A DNA stretch of 64,000 nt from Acheta domesticus (lineage: Eukaryota; Arthropoda; Insecta; Orthoptera; Gryllidae), in contig JAHLJT010008756.1 in assembly GCA_031308135.1 (NCBI GenBank), positions 77,049,397-77,113,396 on the forward strand. The letters are read 5' to 3'. Positions within the stretch are counted from its first letter, which is position 1, and the number at the start of each line of letters is the position of its first letter. The position numbers were made by a program, and so were the translations under genes. The notes beneath the pieces were generated by a model. The model was not told where the DNA came from, did not search any database, and saw nothing but the letters and a program-made list of their open reading frames with translations. Of the stretch, positions 1 through 10,282 are shown piece after piece.

Positions 1-780
1 TGTTCTATAGGTTGATTTTTTCAAAAATTACGAAAATATAATTTTTTTACATGTTTCTCACGTCGATAATATTTACATTATCGGCGATTTTTTCACATTA
101 CTATATTTACGAGTAAATGTGCTTTAAATAATGTCAAGTAAAGTTTCTCGAAAACACAACCGTTTTCTGTGAAATGTAGCTGAAAATTTCGCATTTTCAG
201 AAAAGCTTAAACGCCATTTTCTCATATATGTCAGCAATTTTTTCTTGAAACCTTTGTAACGGATAGTGCGAATTACATTCTTTAAAATAGGATAAAGTTT
301 ATTTTGAGTTTTTTTGTTTTTTCAAAAATTACATAATTGTAATTTTTTTGAAAGATCTCTCACATCTTTAATATGCACATTACCAGCAATTTGTAAACAT
401 TATTATATTTGTGAGAGTACGTGCTTCAAATAACTTCAAAGAAAGTATTTTGAAAACTCAAACATTTTCTGTGAAAATGAGCTTCAAATTTCGCACTTTT
501 AGTAGCGCTAAAACGCCATTTTCTCTCAAACGGCACATAATTTTTAAAAGAAAATTGCCATTTAGAACTAGGTTTTTGTGTTCTTTAATATTCTAAAATT
601 AATGTTTCCGTTCTACCAATAGGAAACCGAAAAATTAAGAAAATGACAAAAAAATGTACTTTTGGCGGTGATGGATGACAGCTGGATTGAAAGAATTTGT
701 GGCAATTCCGAATAGCTAGCGAAGACCCCAGGAAATAGAAAACTAATATGGGAAAGACTGACATTCCGTAGTATCACTAG
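1..780 (+). mobile_element. Helitron-like (Helentron/HINE-type) non-autonomous element, copy 1, 3' part
   Basis: The 5' part lies outside the window. The copy runs to a terminal CTAG at 777-780 followed by T. Near its end it shows the subterminal block ATGGGAAAG (758-766), a variant of the inverted repeat ATACGGGAAAGT seen in other copies. The body has no coding capacity: it consists of AT-rich lines (phrases like TTCAAAAATTAC and TTTCTCAAAA) that recur in every copy. The terminal hairpin is eroded here. The family assignment is an inference from comparing copies within this window. Confidence 0.7.
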
Positions 781-1963
781 TTTTTCTTAATTTAGCAACT
801 GGTTTTATCCACTTTTTCGTTATCACGGCCCGGCAATGAATTTTATTCCGCCGAAAATTGGCCATTTTTTCGCGCAGCATTACATAACTTTCCCCATACT
901 ACGTGTATCACTCCGTGGATACGTACGTATACGGGAAAGTAAAAAGTGGATAAATCCAGTTGCTAAATTAAGAAAAAAATCCCCTAACACGCGGTATAGC
1001 CAGAAACCGTGTTTTGTGGGTCCTTGATACCGAAAAACCAATTGAAGGAAAAACGTCCGTCCGTCCGTCCGTCAACACTGCTAGCGCCTAAACCATACGT
1101 ACGTTTTCTTCCAAAGTAGATATTCCCCGTTCGATCTGGTTCTAGTCAAAGCTTTGAGATTTTGAAAAAGATTCTAGAAAATTTGGGGGTACATTACATG
1201 AAGCTCCCCGGAGATTTTCAAAATTTTCTCAAAAACGGCTCCAAATGTTTTCTTAATATTTCTTGTAAGAACAGATTAAAGTACACTTATTACGGTGGCA
1301 TATGTCCGATTTTCACGGTTAACTGAATTTTCGAAAATTACAAAAGTTTAAATTTTATTCGGCATTTGCAGATAGAGATTTTTCCTTGAAATAAAATTTC
1401 TTCATAGAAAAGTTTTTCTTTAGGGTCATATACATTTTTTTTGAACATTTTAGTACTTTTCGCGCAATATTGCGTGTAATATGCGCAATTTTAAAAAATA
1501 CAAAAACAAGATTTTCTCAAAAAAGGCTCCATTTTTTTTCTTTAAATGTTTGGTACGGATAGTGCGAAATGTACCCTATGAAATGACACAAACTCCATAT
1601 TGCTCCATTCTTTTGTTTTTTTCAAAAATTGCAAAAACAATTTTTTCGACTTGTCTTTCACGTCGATAATATTTACATTAGTTGCGATTTGTTTACATTA
1701 TTATATTTACCAGTTGAAGTGCTTTAAATAATGTCAAGTAACGTTTCACGAAAACTCAACAGTTTTCTGTGGAAACCAGCTCAAATTACCGCATTTTCAG
1801 AAATGCTTAAACTCCATTTTCTCATAAATGGCTTCAAATTTTTTCTTCAAAGTTTTGAAACGGATAGTGCTAATTGCACACTTTAATATGACGTTAAGTT
1901 CATTTTGGTGCACTTTTTTTATTTTTTTTCAAAAATTACACAAATGTAATTTTTTGAAAGGTC
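781..1963 (+). mobile_element. Helitron-like element, copy 2, 5' portion with hairpin (continues at 7831)
   Basis: This copy starts immediately after copy 1. Its first 150 bases are an inverted 5' terminus ending GGGAAAGTA near 935, followed by the same region in forward orientation. As a result 785-824 and 941-980 can pair as the arms of a large hairpin. It then has (GTCC)n at about 1050-1072, the family's 'gctagcgcctaaacc' motif, and the usual AT-rich body. An I-like LINE interrupts it at 1976. The same sequence resumes after the LINE. Confidence 0.7.
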
Positions 1964-1975
1964 TCTCATATCTTT
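1964..1975. repeat. Target-site duplication of LINE A (left copy)
   Basis: TCTCATATCTTT is repeated exactly at 7831-7842 on the far side of the LINE. Other copies of the Helitron-like host element have a single matching site (for example the phrase around 357-372, with one change). That confirms a 12-bp duplication made when the LINE inserted. Confidence 0.85.
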
Positions 1976-2202
1976 TATTATTATTTTAATTTATTTCAGA
2001 TCGCTGTGAAACGTCTTGGTCATAAGCGATCACTACTTTACAGTTTTACATAATAAAATATTACAGTTTCATAAACAAACATTACAATGAGATATATAGC
2101 AAACATTATAAAACAGATATTTAGCAAACAATATAAAACTCTGATTTCATTCGATATTACGGACATGTAATATGTATGTTTTTTGTAGCAATAAAGGAAC
2201 TA

Positions 2203-4318
2203 TTAAATATATTTATCTAATTTTGTTTCACATAGGAATTTAATAACTTTTTTACACACTGGAGTGGAATTCAATAGAGAATGGATAACCGAATCAATTT
2301 TTAATTTTTTTCTGAGGTTAGTAGTAAAAGGACATTCCACTAATAAGTGGGATGTAGAAATAGTTTGACCACAATATGGACAGGGAACTGGATTCGTCTT
2401 TTGAAATAAATAACAGTGACTCAAATTGAAGTGACCAATTCGGAGCCTTGATAAAATGACTTGATGTTTTCTATTAAAGTTCAGAGGAAGAAGAGGAGGA
2501 TCTAGTACTGAATTTCTAACTTGACGTAATTTTGAATGTGTTGATTTCCATTTCAAATCCCATATTTTTAATGCTGACGATTGAAGAAGTTTTTTAAAGT
2601 CTTGAAGAGAACCAGAGATGGAGTTATTGGGTAAAGGAAGTTTAGAAGCATTCTTTGCTGAGGAGTCAGCATCTTCATTTCCCTTTATTCCTCGATGAGA
2701 AGGGATCCATGTAAGGGTGATGTTACAATGATTTTGGGCCAAGGATAGAAGACGTTCTTGAATTTCTTGAATGAAAGGACTTTTTTATAGTTTATTTTGA
2801 ATAGCGGATATGACTGATAGTGAATCTGTGAAAATAACCAAATCTGACGATGTTCTGTTTTGTAAAAAGAGATCTAAAGCTTTAATAATTGCCCAGGCTT
2901 CGCAGGAAAAAATAGAAAAGAAGTCTGGTAAACGAATAATATAATTAATTTGAGGGTGAAATGAAATTATAGAACCTCCAGCACCTTCTTGTTTTGAACC
3001 GTCTGTGAAAAAAATTTGGTTATTAATGAATTTGTCTTGAATTGAAGAAAAATACGAAAAAACAGCAGATGAGGGTAAATCTGAATGTGGAATATTTGTA
3101 AAATCTAGATTAATTGAAGGAGTGAACGAGGACCAAGGAGGAATGGGATTTAATCTTTTCTGATAAAGTAATGGAGGGTCAATAGAGAATTCAGAAATAT
3201 ATTTGGAAATTCTTATACAAAGTGATTTTGGAAGGGAAGGAAATTTATTGTAACCTTGCTGATTAAAGGGTTCAAAAATATATTTGTTGGTAGGATTAGA
3301 AGGAGAAATAAATGTTGAATATGAAAAGTTTAAACAATTTAATTTCCTCCTCAACTCTAGAGGAAGTAAACCAGCTTCAGCAAGAAGACTAGTAACTGGA
3401 CTGGATCTAAATGCTCCTAAACTTAGACGACATGCTGAATTAATGATTGGATCTAATTTTTGTAAAAGAGTAGGTTTTGCAGAACTATAAACTATTGAAC
3501 CATAATCAATTTTTGGTTGAAGAATTGATTTATAAATGTTTATTAAAATATATGTATCTGCTCCCCATTTTAATGATGATAATGTTTTTAATATATTTAG
3601 TCGAGCATAACAGTTAGCTTTCAAAGTATTAATATGATATTTCCATGAATGCTTTTCATCAAAATAAATTCCAAGAATTTTGCAGATATTGGTTCTCTTT
3701 AATTGCTGTTTATCAATCATTAAATGGACCGTTGATTGAAGAATTTTCTGATTTCTTGAAAAAATAATAAATTCGGATTTATTTTTTGAGATAATAAATC
3801 CTGAATCTTTTGCCAAATAGGTGAGTTGATTGAGAGCTCGTTGCATTAATTGAATTGTTAATTTTAAATTCTTACCGGTACAAAGAAGGGTAATATCGTC
3901 CGCAAATAAAAACGATTTAATTGGTGGTTTTATTACAGTCGACACTTCATTAATTGCTATTAAAAAAAGGATAACACTAATAAATAATATCCTTGAGGTA
4001 AACCATTTTCTAATCCCAATTTGGAAGAAGTACAATCATTACATCGTACTTGGATATATCTTTTAATTAAAAAGTTGTTTATAAAAGCTAGCATATTTCC
4101 AGTAATTTTCATTTTTTGTAAAATAATAAGGAGACGAGATTTTGATATCATTTCGTAGGCTTTTTCTATATCTAATGAAACCAATATCACATGATGATTT
4201 TGAGAAAAGGCATTACAAATTTCAGTGTCTATGTTCACCAGATGATCTTGAGTTGAACGAAAGGGACGAAAACCGCTTCGGAGTGGAGAGAGAAGGTTAT
4301 TTGTTTCTAAAAAATTTT
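2203..4318 (-). pseudogene. LINE A ORF2, C-terminal half: RT fingers/palm, RNase H, CCHC
   Basis: Read on the minus strand from 4318. An RT block with SGFRPFRSTQDH comes first, then SLDIEKAYEMI, NGLPQG and the catalytic FADD (near 3897). RNase H follows with FFTDGSK and FTDSLS, then WIPSHRGIKGNEDAD, and finally a CCHC knuckle (CPYCG, then H and C). Three kinds of damage are visible. A frameshift near 3990 separates NGLPQG from the rest of the palm. A TAA at 2785-2787 falls inside RNase H, with homology resuming at once on the far side. LINE B replaces the junction at 4318. An inactive relic of ORF2. Confidence 0.88.
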
Positions 4319-6373
4319 AGATACGATGTTTATTCCCGAAACTTCTCCCAACGAAATCCTCAGAATAGTCAGTAAACTAAAAAATAAATATTCACCTGGT
4401 TTAGATGAATTTCCGGATTGTGTATTAAAAACTTGTGCATCTGCCTTTATACATCCGTTAACTCACATTTTCAATGCTTCTTTATGTACAGGAATATTTC
4501 CAGATATTTTCAAAACAGCAAAAATTAAGCCACTTTTTAAAAAAGGGAACAAAAATGATATTCAAAATTACCGGCCAATTTCTCTTTTGTCAGTTTTCTC
4601 AAAAATATTAGAAAGGCTTTTCTACTTACGAATGGAAACATTTCTCAGGAAAAACAGCGCGTTTTCAGACTCACAACACGGTTTTAGAAAATCAAAATCT
4701 ACGGAAACAGCCATTTTTTCTTTTCTCAAAGATGTTTCTTCATCAATAGACCAAAATGAAGTACCCATTGGAATATTCTTAGATCTCTCGAAAGCTTTTG
4801 ACGTTATTGACCATAAGATCTTGCTCTCAAAATTACCTTCGTATGGAATTCGTGGTATTGCCCTAGATTGGATAACTTCTTACCTTAAACATCGGACTCA
4901 AAGAGTAGAAATACCATACTGGCAGGAAAGGACATTACATACTTATATTTCCAATTCTTTGCCAATTGTGCATGGGGTCCTGCAAGGTTTGATCTTAGGT
5001 CCTATTCTCTTTCTGTTATATGTAAACGATATGCCCTCGTCTATTAAAAATGGAAGAACGGTTCTGTTTGCTGATGACACGAATGTTCTTTGCAAAAAAG
5101 AAGCAGTAAATAGTACAATTTCAGAAGTTTCAAATTGGTTTAATAATAACAAATTAATTGTTAACGAAAGAAAAACTGTTTCAATGCATTTTTGCATCTC
5201 AAATCGGAAATCGCATGTTTCATTGAAAATGAACAATATGCAATTAGCTGATGTTGAGGCAACAAAATTTTTAGGTCTTTCAATTCAATCAAACCTCAAA
5301 TGGAATGTACATATAACAGAATTAAACACTAAATTAAGTTCACTATGCTATGCATTCAGAATTCTTTCAAATTCTGTCAGCCTTCATGCAGCTCGTTGCG
5401 TTTATTTTGCAAATGTGCATTCCCGCCTGAGATATGGCATAATATTCTGGGGAAGCTCATCCTGTAGTATTCAGACCTTCAGATGGCAAAAGAAAATTAT
5501 TCGAATAATGAAAAAATGCCTTCCAAGTGATTCCTGCAAGCCTCTTTTCACTGAGCTGGGAATCTTACCATTGCCTTGTCTATTTATTTACGAATCTGTA
5601 ATATTTGTCAAAAATGACCTACTTAACGGAGGGAACATATTTTCATGCAATATTGATATTTATAATTACAACACACGCCGTAGAAATCACGTGCATCAAG
5701 TGTCAGTATCAACAGCTCAGTACAAGAAATCAACATACAATACATGTACGTTACTTTACAACGCATTGCCAGATGACATAAAACAATTAAAGTCGGTATA
5801 CAAATTTAAGTTAAAAGTAAAATCTTTTCTGCTGCAAAACTGTTTCTATACAATTAGAGACTATACTGATCGTGAAAAAGAAAAATAATGTTTAATGTAA
5901 CAAAACAAAGATATATAATGAATTAGTTTATGTTTGCATTGTATACATTTAAAAAAATATTTAATACGCCTGTAACAAGTAATGTACTTCAGCTTCCGGG
6001 TCAATGAACCCCATCTCGATCAGGTTTTTGTCCAGTTTCCCTGATCCATTGAGCAAATGCTGAGATGGCCCCTTGTTTTGCTTCTGGACGTAAATGTAGC
6101 TTCACTGTGCGCACGTTTTGTTGAGCGCTCCTTTTGCTTGTAGTTCATTTACAGTTGAAATTGATTTTCTATAACTCTAGAACAAACATTTTTCAAATAT
6201 CTTTATTTTCTAAAATAATTATTTTCTAAATTCATTTTTTCGTTTTTTTATTATTATTATTTTTTTTATAAAATTCTGGTCCTCAAGAAAATGTGCGCAG
6301 ATAAATTTCTTTCCCCACACGTCATATACAGTTTTTACTGTTTTTTTGACAAATAAATAAAATAAATAAATAC
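4319..6373 (+). mobile_element. LINE B: 5'-truncated Jockey/CR1-like LINE nested inside LINE A
   Basis: Inserted in the opposite orientation into LINE A's RT: LINE A codons (…RLKWYL) end at 6374 and resume at 4318 (NFLETNN). The 3' end is a short AAATA-type tail (6352-6373), typical of CR1-like and RTE-like elements. The 3' UTR is about 460 bases. The endonuclease and ORF1 are absent. Its reading frame is unbroken over 1.56 kb, so it is younger than its host LINE. A target duplication is not clear by eye. Confidence 0.85.
4326..5888 (+). CDS. LINE B reverse transcriptase (partial ORF2, 520 aa open)
   Basis: An open frame covering the RT and C-terminal region of a non-LTR ORF2. Visible blocks include the pre-RT helix region (KNKYSPGLDEFPD), NYRPISLLS with KILERL, SQHGFRKSKSTETAI, FLDLSKAFDVIDH (first catalytic Asp), GVLQGLILGPILFLLYVND and LFADDTN (catalytic DD). 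The usual GVLQGS has Leu in place of Ser. Downstream KFLGLSIQSNLKW marks the thumb. The first ATG is internal to the original protein and follows the truncation point, so this is not a natural start. There is no endonuclease. It is probably not expressed as a functional element, though the frame is clean. Confidence 0.85.
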   Translation: MFIPETSPNEILRIVSKLKNKYSPGLDEFPDCVLKTCASAFIHPLTHIFNASLCTGIFPDIFKTAKIKPLFKKGNKNDIQNYRPISLLSVFSKILERLFYLRMETFLRKNSAFSDSQHGFRKSKSTETAIFSFLKDVSSSIDQNEVPIGIFLDLSKAFDVIDHKILLSKLPSYGIRGIALDWITSYLKHRTQRVEIPYWQERTLHTYISNSLPIVHGVLQGLILGPILFLLYVNDMPSSIKNGRTVLFADDTNVLCKKEAVNSTISEVSNWFNNNKLIVNERKTVSMHFCISNRKSHVSLKMNNMQLADVEATKFLGLSIQSNLKWNVHITELNTKLSSLCYAFRILSNSVSLHAARCVYFANVHSRLRYGIIFWGSSSCSIQTFRWQKKIIRIMKKCLPSDSCKPLFTELGILPLPCLFIYESVIFVKNDLLNGGNIFSCNIDIYNYNTRRRNHVHQVSVSTAQYKKSTYNTCTLLYNALPDDIKQLKSVYKFKLKVKSFLLQNCFYTIRDYTDREKEK

Positions 6374-7830
6374 CATTTAAGTCTGTTCCTAACTAATTTT
6401 TCCATTAATTTACACATAGTACACGTTAAAGAAATTGGTCTAAAATTTGAAGGATTCGTGTGATCTTTATGTTGTTTAGGAATAGGAATAACAATAGATT
6501 CAGTCCATTGATGAGGGAAATATTGAGATATCCAAATTGTATTGAAAATATGAAGTAAGTGTTGGATTCCAGTTTCAGGTAAATTTTTCAAAAAGGAATA
6601 CGGAATATCATCAGGACTAGGAGAAGAGTTGGTAATATTTTGTAAAACTGGAAGGAGTTCTTCTATAAGAAATGGTTTATTAAAATCGTCATCATTATTG
6701 AAAAATACTTAATGAATCTTGAATATCCGAAATATTTTGGTTAGAAAAAGGAAGAGAATTGGTGTCATAATTTTTGAAGCTAGAATTGTTAGCAAAAGTT
6801 CTAGCTAATAAATTACTAATATTTTGAGATCCATATTGTTTAATTCCTTGATCATCAGTTAAGAATGGTGGAAGAAGAGGAGATGTGTTACCAGTTAAAG
6901 ATTTAATTTTTTTCCATATAAGGGATATGGATGATTGTTTTCTGATGGATGAGGCGAAATCTTGGAATGACTTAATCATAGTAGATTTAAGAACCAATCT
7001 AGCTTTTGCTCTTGCCTTTTTATATTCAACTTTAAATTCTAGAGTTTGATGTTTTTTAAACTTCCTGAAAGCTTTTCTTTTATTTTTGATTGCTGAATTG
7101 CATTCCTTATTCCACCACGGAACTTGGTGTTTGCGGATGATTCCAGAACTTTTAGGGATTGAGGACTTTGCTGAGGATAATAATAAATTAATAAAATCTT
7201 GGACGATGTTATGAATATTATAAGAAGGAGATAATTCTGGGACAGGAAGATTAGGAATATTTTGTTTTAATTCTGGGGTGAATAAAGGCCAATTTGCTTG
7301 ATTTATTAGCCATTTAGGATGAATTCTTTTAACTTCTTTAAGTAAATTTGAAGTTAAATTGATAAAAATTGAGTAATGGTCACTGTCATATAAATTATCA
7401 CTAGAGTTCCATGAAATATTAAAAGCAATATTTTTTGAAACTAAACTAAGATCTATGGCACTTTCTAAACGATTATTTACATTGAAATGAGTGAATTTAC
7501 CAGTATTTAAAAGAATTAATTCTTTGTGATTTGTTCTTTGTGATCTATTTTATAAGAACCCCATAAGAAATTATGACTGTTAAAATCTCCAACCAATAAG
7601 AATGGTTTCGAGAGGTGATTGCAGATAATATTTAATTCTTCTATTTTAACTTCTTGGCTGTGGGGAAGATAAATATTACAAATGGTAATATTGCAGTTGA
7701 GTTTTACTTGAGCCACCGTAACTTCTAAAGGAGAGTTTATGGGAATCTGATGTAAGAATTTTTCTGATTTAATAAAAATTGCCACTCCTCCGCTTGCTAT
7801 AAGGGAGTTGTTTCTGTTAGTAAATGTTTT
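6374..7830 (-). pseudogene. LINE A ORF2, N-terminal half: AP-like endonuclease and start of RT
   Basis: Minus strand from 7830. SGGVAIFIK, CNIYLPHS and VGDFNSHN with LWGS are hallmarks of the AP-type endonuclease. A short tandem copy (TTCTTTGTGAT at about 7520-7545) breaks the frame just after LWGS. Homology then continues in another frame through a HYSIF-like segment, a WWN segment at about 7110 and the pre-RT linker. RT block 1 (SIVIPIPKQ, NFRPISLT, KLMEKLVRNRLKWYL) ends at the LINE B junction. The first endonuclease catalytic residues are missing because of 5' truncation. Confidence 0.82.
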
Positions 7831-8151
7831 TCTCATATCTTTAATATGCACATTACCAGCAATTTGTAAACACTATTGTATTTGTGAGTGAATGTGCTTT
7901 AAATTACTTCAAATGGAGTTTTCTGAAAACTAAAAAAATTCTGTGAAAATGAGCTTCAAATTTCGCATTTTTAGTAGCGTTTAAACGCCATTTTCTTAAA
8001 TATTCTAATATTAATATTTCCGTTCTACCATTAGGAAACCTAAAACTTAAGAAAATGTCGAAAAAATATAATTTGGGCGGCGATAGATGGCAGCCCAGAC
8101 CCAAGGAAAAAACTAATACGGGAAGTCTGTGTCGTTCTGCAACACCACTAG
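7831..8151 (+). mobile_element. Helitron-like element, copy 2, 3' portion
   Basis: Resumes with the duplicated TCTCATATCTTT and continues the body of the copy interrupted at 1976. Near the end are the subterminal block ATACGGGAAGTCT (8117-8129), then a hairpin with stem GTGT/ACAC and a 9-base loop (about 8130-8146). The terminal CTAG is at 8148-8151, followed by T. The stem differs from that of copy 9 (GTGC/GCAC) by paired changes. Confidence 0.78.
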
Positions 8152-9065
8152 TATTGCTTGCTTTAATCGCCAATAATACATTTTCCCACAAATTTTACAA
8201 GTATTGATAGCTTCTGAAAGATAAAACATATTCACAAATGTTTGAGTTTTGAACACCTTTTTGTGTTACTTAAGGTCGCATCAACTTCTACTTTATTAGC
8301 GACCACTATTGTATTTCAACGTTATGGTATCTATGAGGTTGAATCGATGTGATAAAGATAGGGGGGAAGGATGAACACATTAGCCCTAGGCGAGACTCAA
8401 ACCCACGACCCTTCGGTCCAAAATCGCTACGGCACTATTGTCTTAGGAATCCGGGCCAGCTTTGAACACTTTGTTATGCAGCTATTATGAAAACATGTCA
8501 AGAGCCGGTTTTTTTTTTATTTTTAGACATGCATTCTGCTCCTTTTTTCTAAAACTTGTACAAATATTTAAGTAATCTGACTAGACTTAATAGGTAGGCT
8601 TAATTTATACACAAGCGTATTTATTTTTAAGCTTCTTGTAAATGTGCAACTATTTTGAAATTATCATCAGTGTTAGAGTCAGCTTTATTCTCCGGTCACC
8701 TTTCTTCCCCACTAGCTGGCAACGGAATCTGGCAACACTAGACACAGCTGTTTTTTCAGCGTTGAAATTGAAATTTTTGCCGACACCGTAGGTCGAAGCC
8801 AAAAACTCAACTGAGACCCTAAAAAAAACACCCACTTGGCTCACAAAATATGAACATTTGTTCTACAACTGTATAAAAATTATAGTATAGAAACGCAAGG
8901 AAAAATTCGTAATTTTATATTGCAATAAGGTGTTTGATATCTCGGGGAATAGCAGTAGGTTATAGAGCAGACCTGCACAACGCCCGCTCCCGCGGGCATT
9001 CTGCACTTGCGAGCCGGTCGTGTGCCCGTCGCGGCGCCGAAAGTACAAGTAGTGGGGAGTAGAGC
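8152..9065. other. Unassigned AT-rich spacer with SINE-like remnant
   Basis: No convincing coding frame. Apart from the tRNA-like segment listed separately, there is a GC-rich patch at 8980-9055 directly outside the foldback element. I see nothing else identifiable. Confidence 0.5.
8330..8470 (-). mobile_element. tRNA-derived SINE remnant
   Basis: On the minus strand, GTGGGTTTGAGTCTC resembles a polymerase III B box (GGTTCGANTCC) with two changes. About 35 bases upstream, TAGCGATTTTGG is a weak A-box candidate. The segment lacks tRNA cloverleaf pairing, so a decayed SINE head is more likely than a tRNA gene. Confidence 0.4.
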
Positions 9066-10282
9066 TGCGTCAAGCTGGAACAGCCATGTCAGCTCACCGG
9101 AATGAAACATGTCTAATGACTTATTGCTAATTAATTGCCAATTAATTGCCACAATTTCGAATTAATTGCCACGAATCTTAAGGGCGAAAACGGGTGTGAG
9201 CAGGCTTGACGCGAACGCCAGCACACACATAAGTGAAATTCTGGTCGCAGGCCAGCGGAAACACTCAGATAATTTAATGCTAATTAATTGCCACAATTTC
9301 GAATTAATTGCCACGTATCTTCAGACCGAAAACGGGTGTGAGCTGGCTTGACGCGAATGTTTCAGTTTTTAACACTTCTTTCTCATAAGCAGCAAAGGCA
9401 ATTAATTTGTGTTTATTACAAAAAATTAGTATATAATGTGTATTAATTATGTTCTTGGCTTGGTTCGATTGTGCTCGTTGGTTCTGTCTACAAACATATT
9501 TAAATATCGTGCATGGTTGAATATTTTTTAGTTTTTAACCATTTTTTCTCATAAACGGCAACGGCAATTAATTCGTGTTTGTGGTAAACAATTAGTATAT
9601 AATTCGTATTAATTATGTTCTTGGTTTGGTTCGATTGTGCTCGTTGGTTCTGTCTACAAACATATTTGGATATCTGGCATAGTTGAATATGTTCCAGTTT
9701 TTAACAATTATTTTTCCATAAACGGCAATGGCAATTAATTCGTTAATTGTTTACCAGAAACACGAATTAACTGCCATTGCCGTTTATGGAAAAATAATTG
9801 TTAAAAACTGAAACACATTCAACCATGCAAGATATTCAAATACGTTTGAAGAGAGAACCAACGAGCACAATCGAACCAAACCGAGTACATAATTAATACA
9901 CATTAAATACTAACTTTTTATAATAAACACAAATTAATTGCCGTTGCTGTTTATGAGAAAAAAGTGTTAATACTGAAACATTCGCGTCAAGCCAGCTCGC
10001 ACCCGTTTTCGCCCTGAAGATACGTGGCAATTAATTCGAAATTGTGGCAATTAATTGGAAATTAATTAGCAATAAATTATCCGAGTGTTTCCGCGGGCAT
10101 ACGACCGGAATTTCACTTATTTGTGTTCTGGCGTTCGCATCAAGCCAGCTCACACCCGTTTTGCACTGAAGATACGTGGCAATTAATTCGAGTTTGTGGC
10201 AATTTATTGGCAATCAATTAGCAATAAATCATTAGACATGTTTCATTCCGGTGAGCTGACATGGCTGTTCCAGCTTGACGCA
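9066..10282. mobile_element. Foldback element with long, internally repeated inverted arms
   Basis: The left arm starts TGCGTCAAGCTGGAAC (9066) and the right arm ends with its reverse complement (10282). The arms meet near 9748 around AATTAATTCGTTAATTG. Each arm contains smaller repeats. Outer units carry AATTAATTGCCAC and AAAACGGGTGTGAGC, present twice per arm. Inner units of about 170-185 bases contain TTGGTTCGATTGTGCTCG, twice on the left (from about 9362 and 9533) and once on the right (to about 9970). There is no coding capacity. This is the architecture of Foldback/Galileo-type elements. No target duplication is obvious. Confidence 0.85.

Larger units (their letters stand above)
1976..7830 (-). 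mobile_element. LINE A: I-like non-LTR retrotransposon, 5'-truncated, carrying a nested LINE
   Basis: Minus-strand element with endonuclease, reverse transcriptase and RNase H in that order. It is flanked by the 12-bp duplication TCTCATATCTTT. The 3' end (low coordinates) finishes in an A/T tail with TAATAATA-type repeats, as in I elements, which together with the RNase H domain suggests the I group. The 5' end stops at the start of the endonuclease, so ORF1 and the promoter are missing. A second LINE (4319-6373) splits its reverse transcriptase. Stops and frameshifts show it is dead. Confidence 0.88.
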
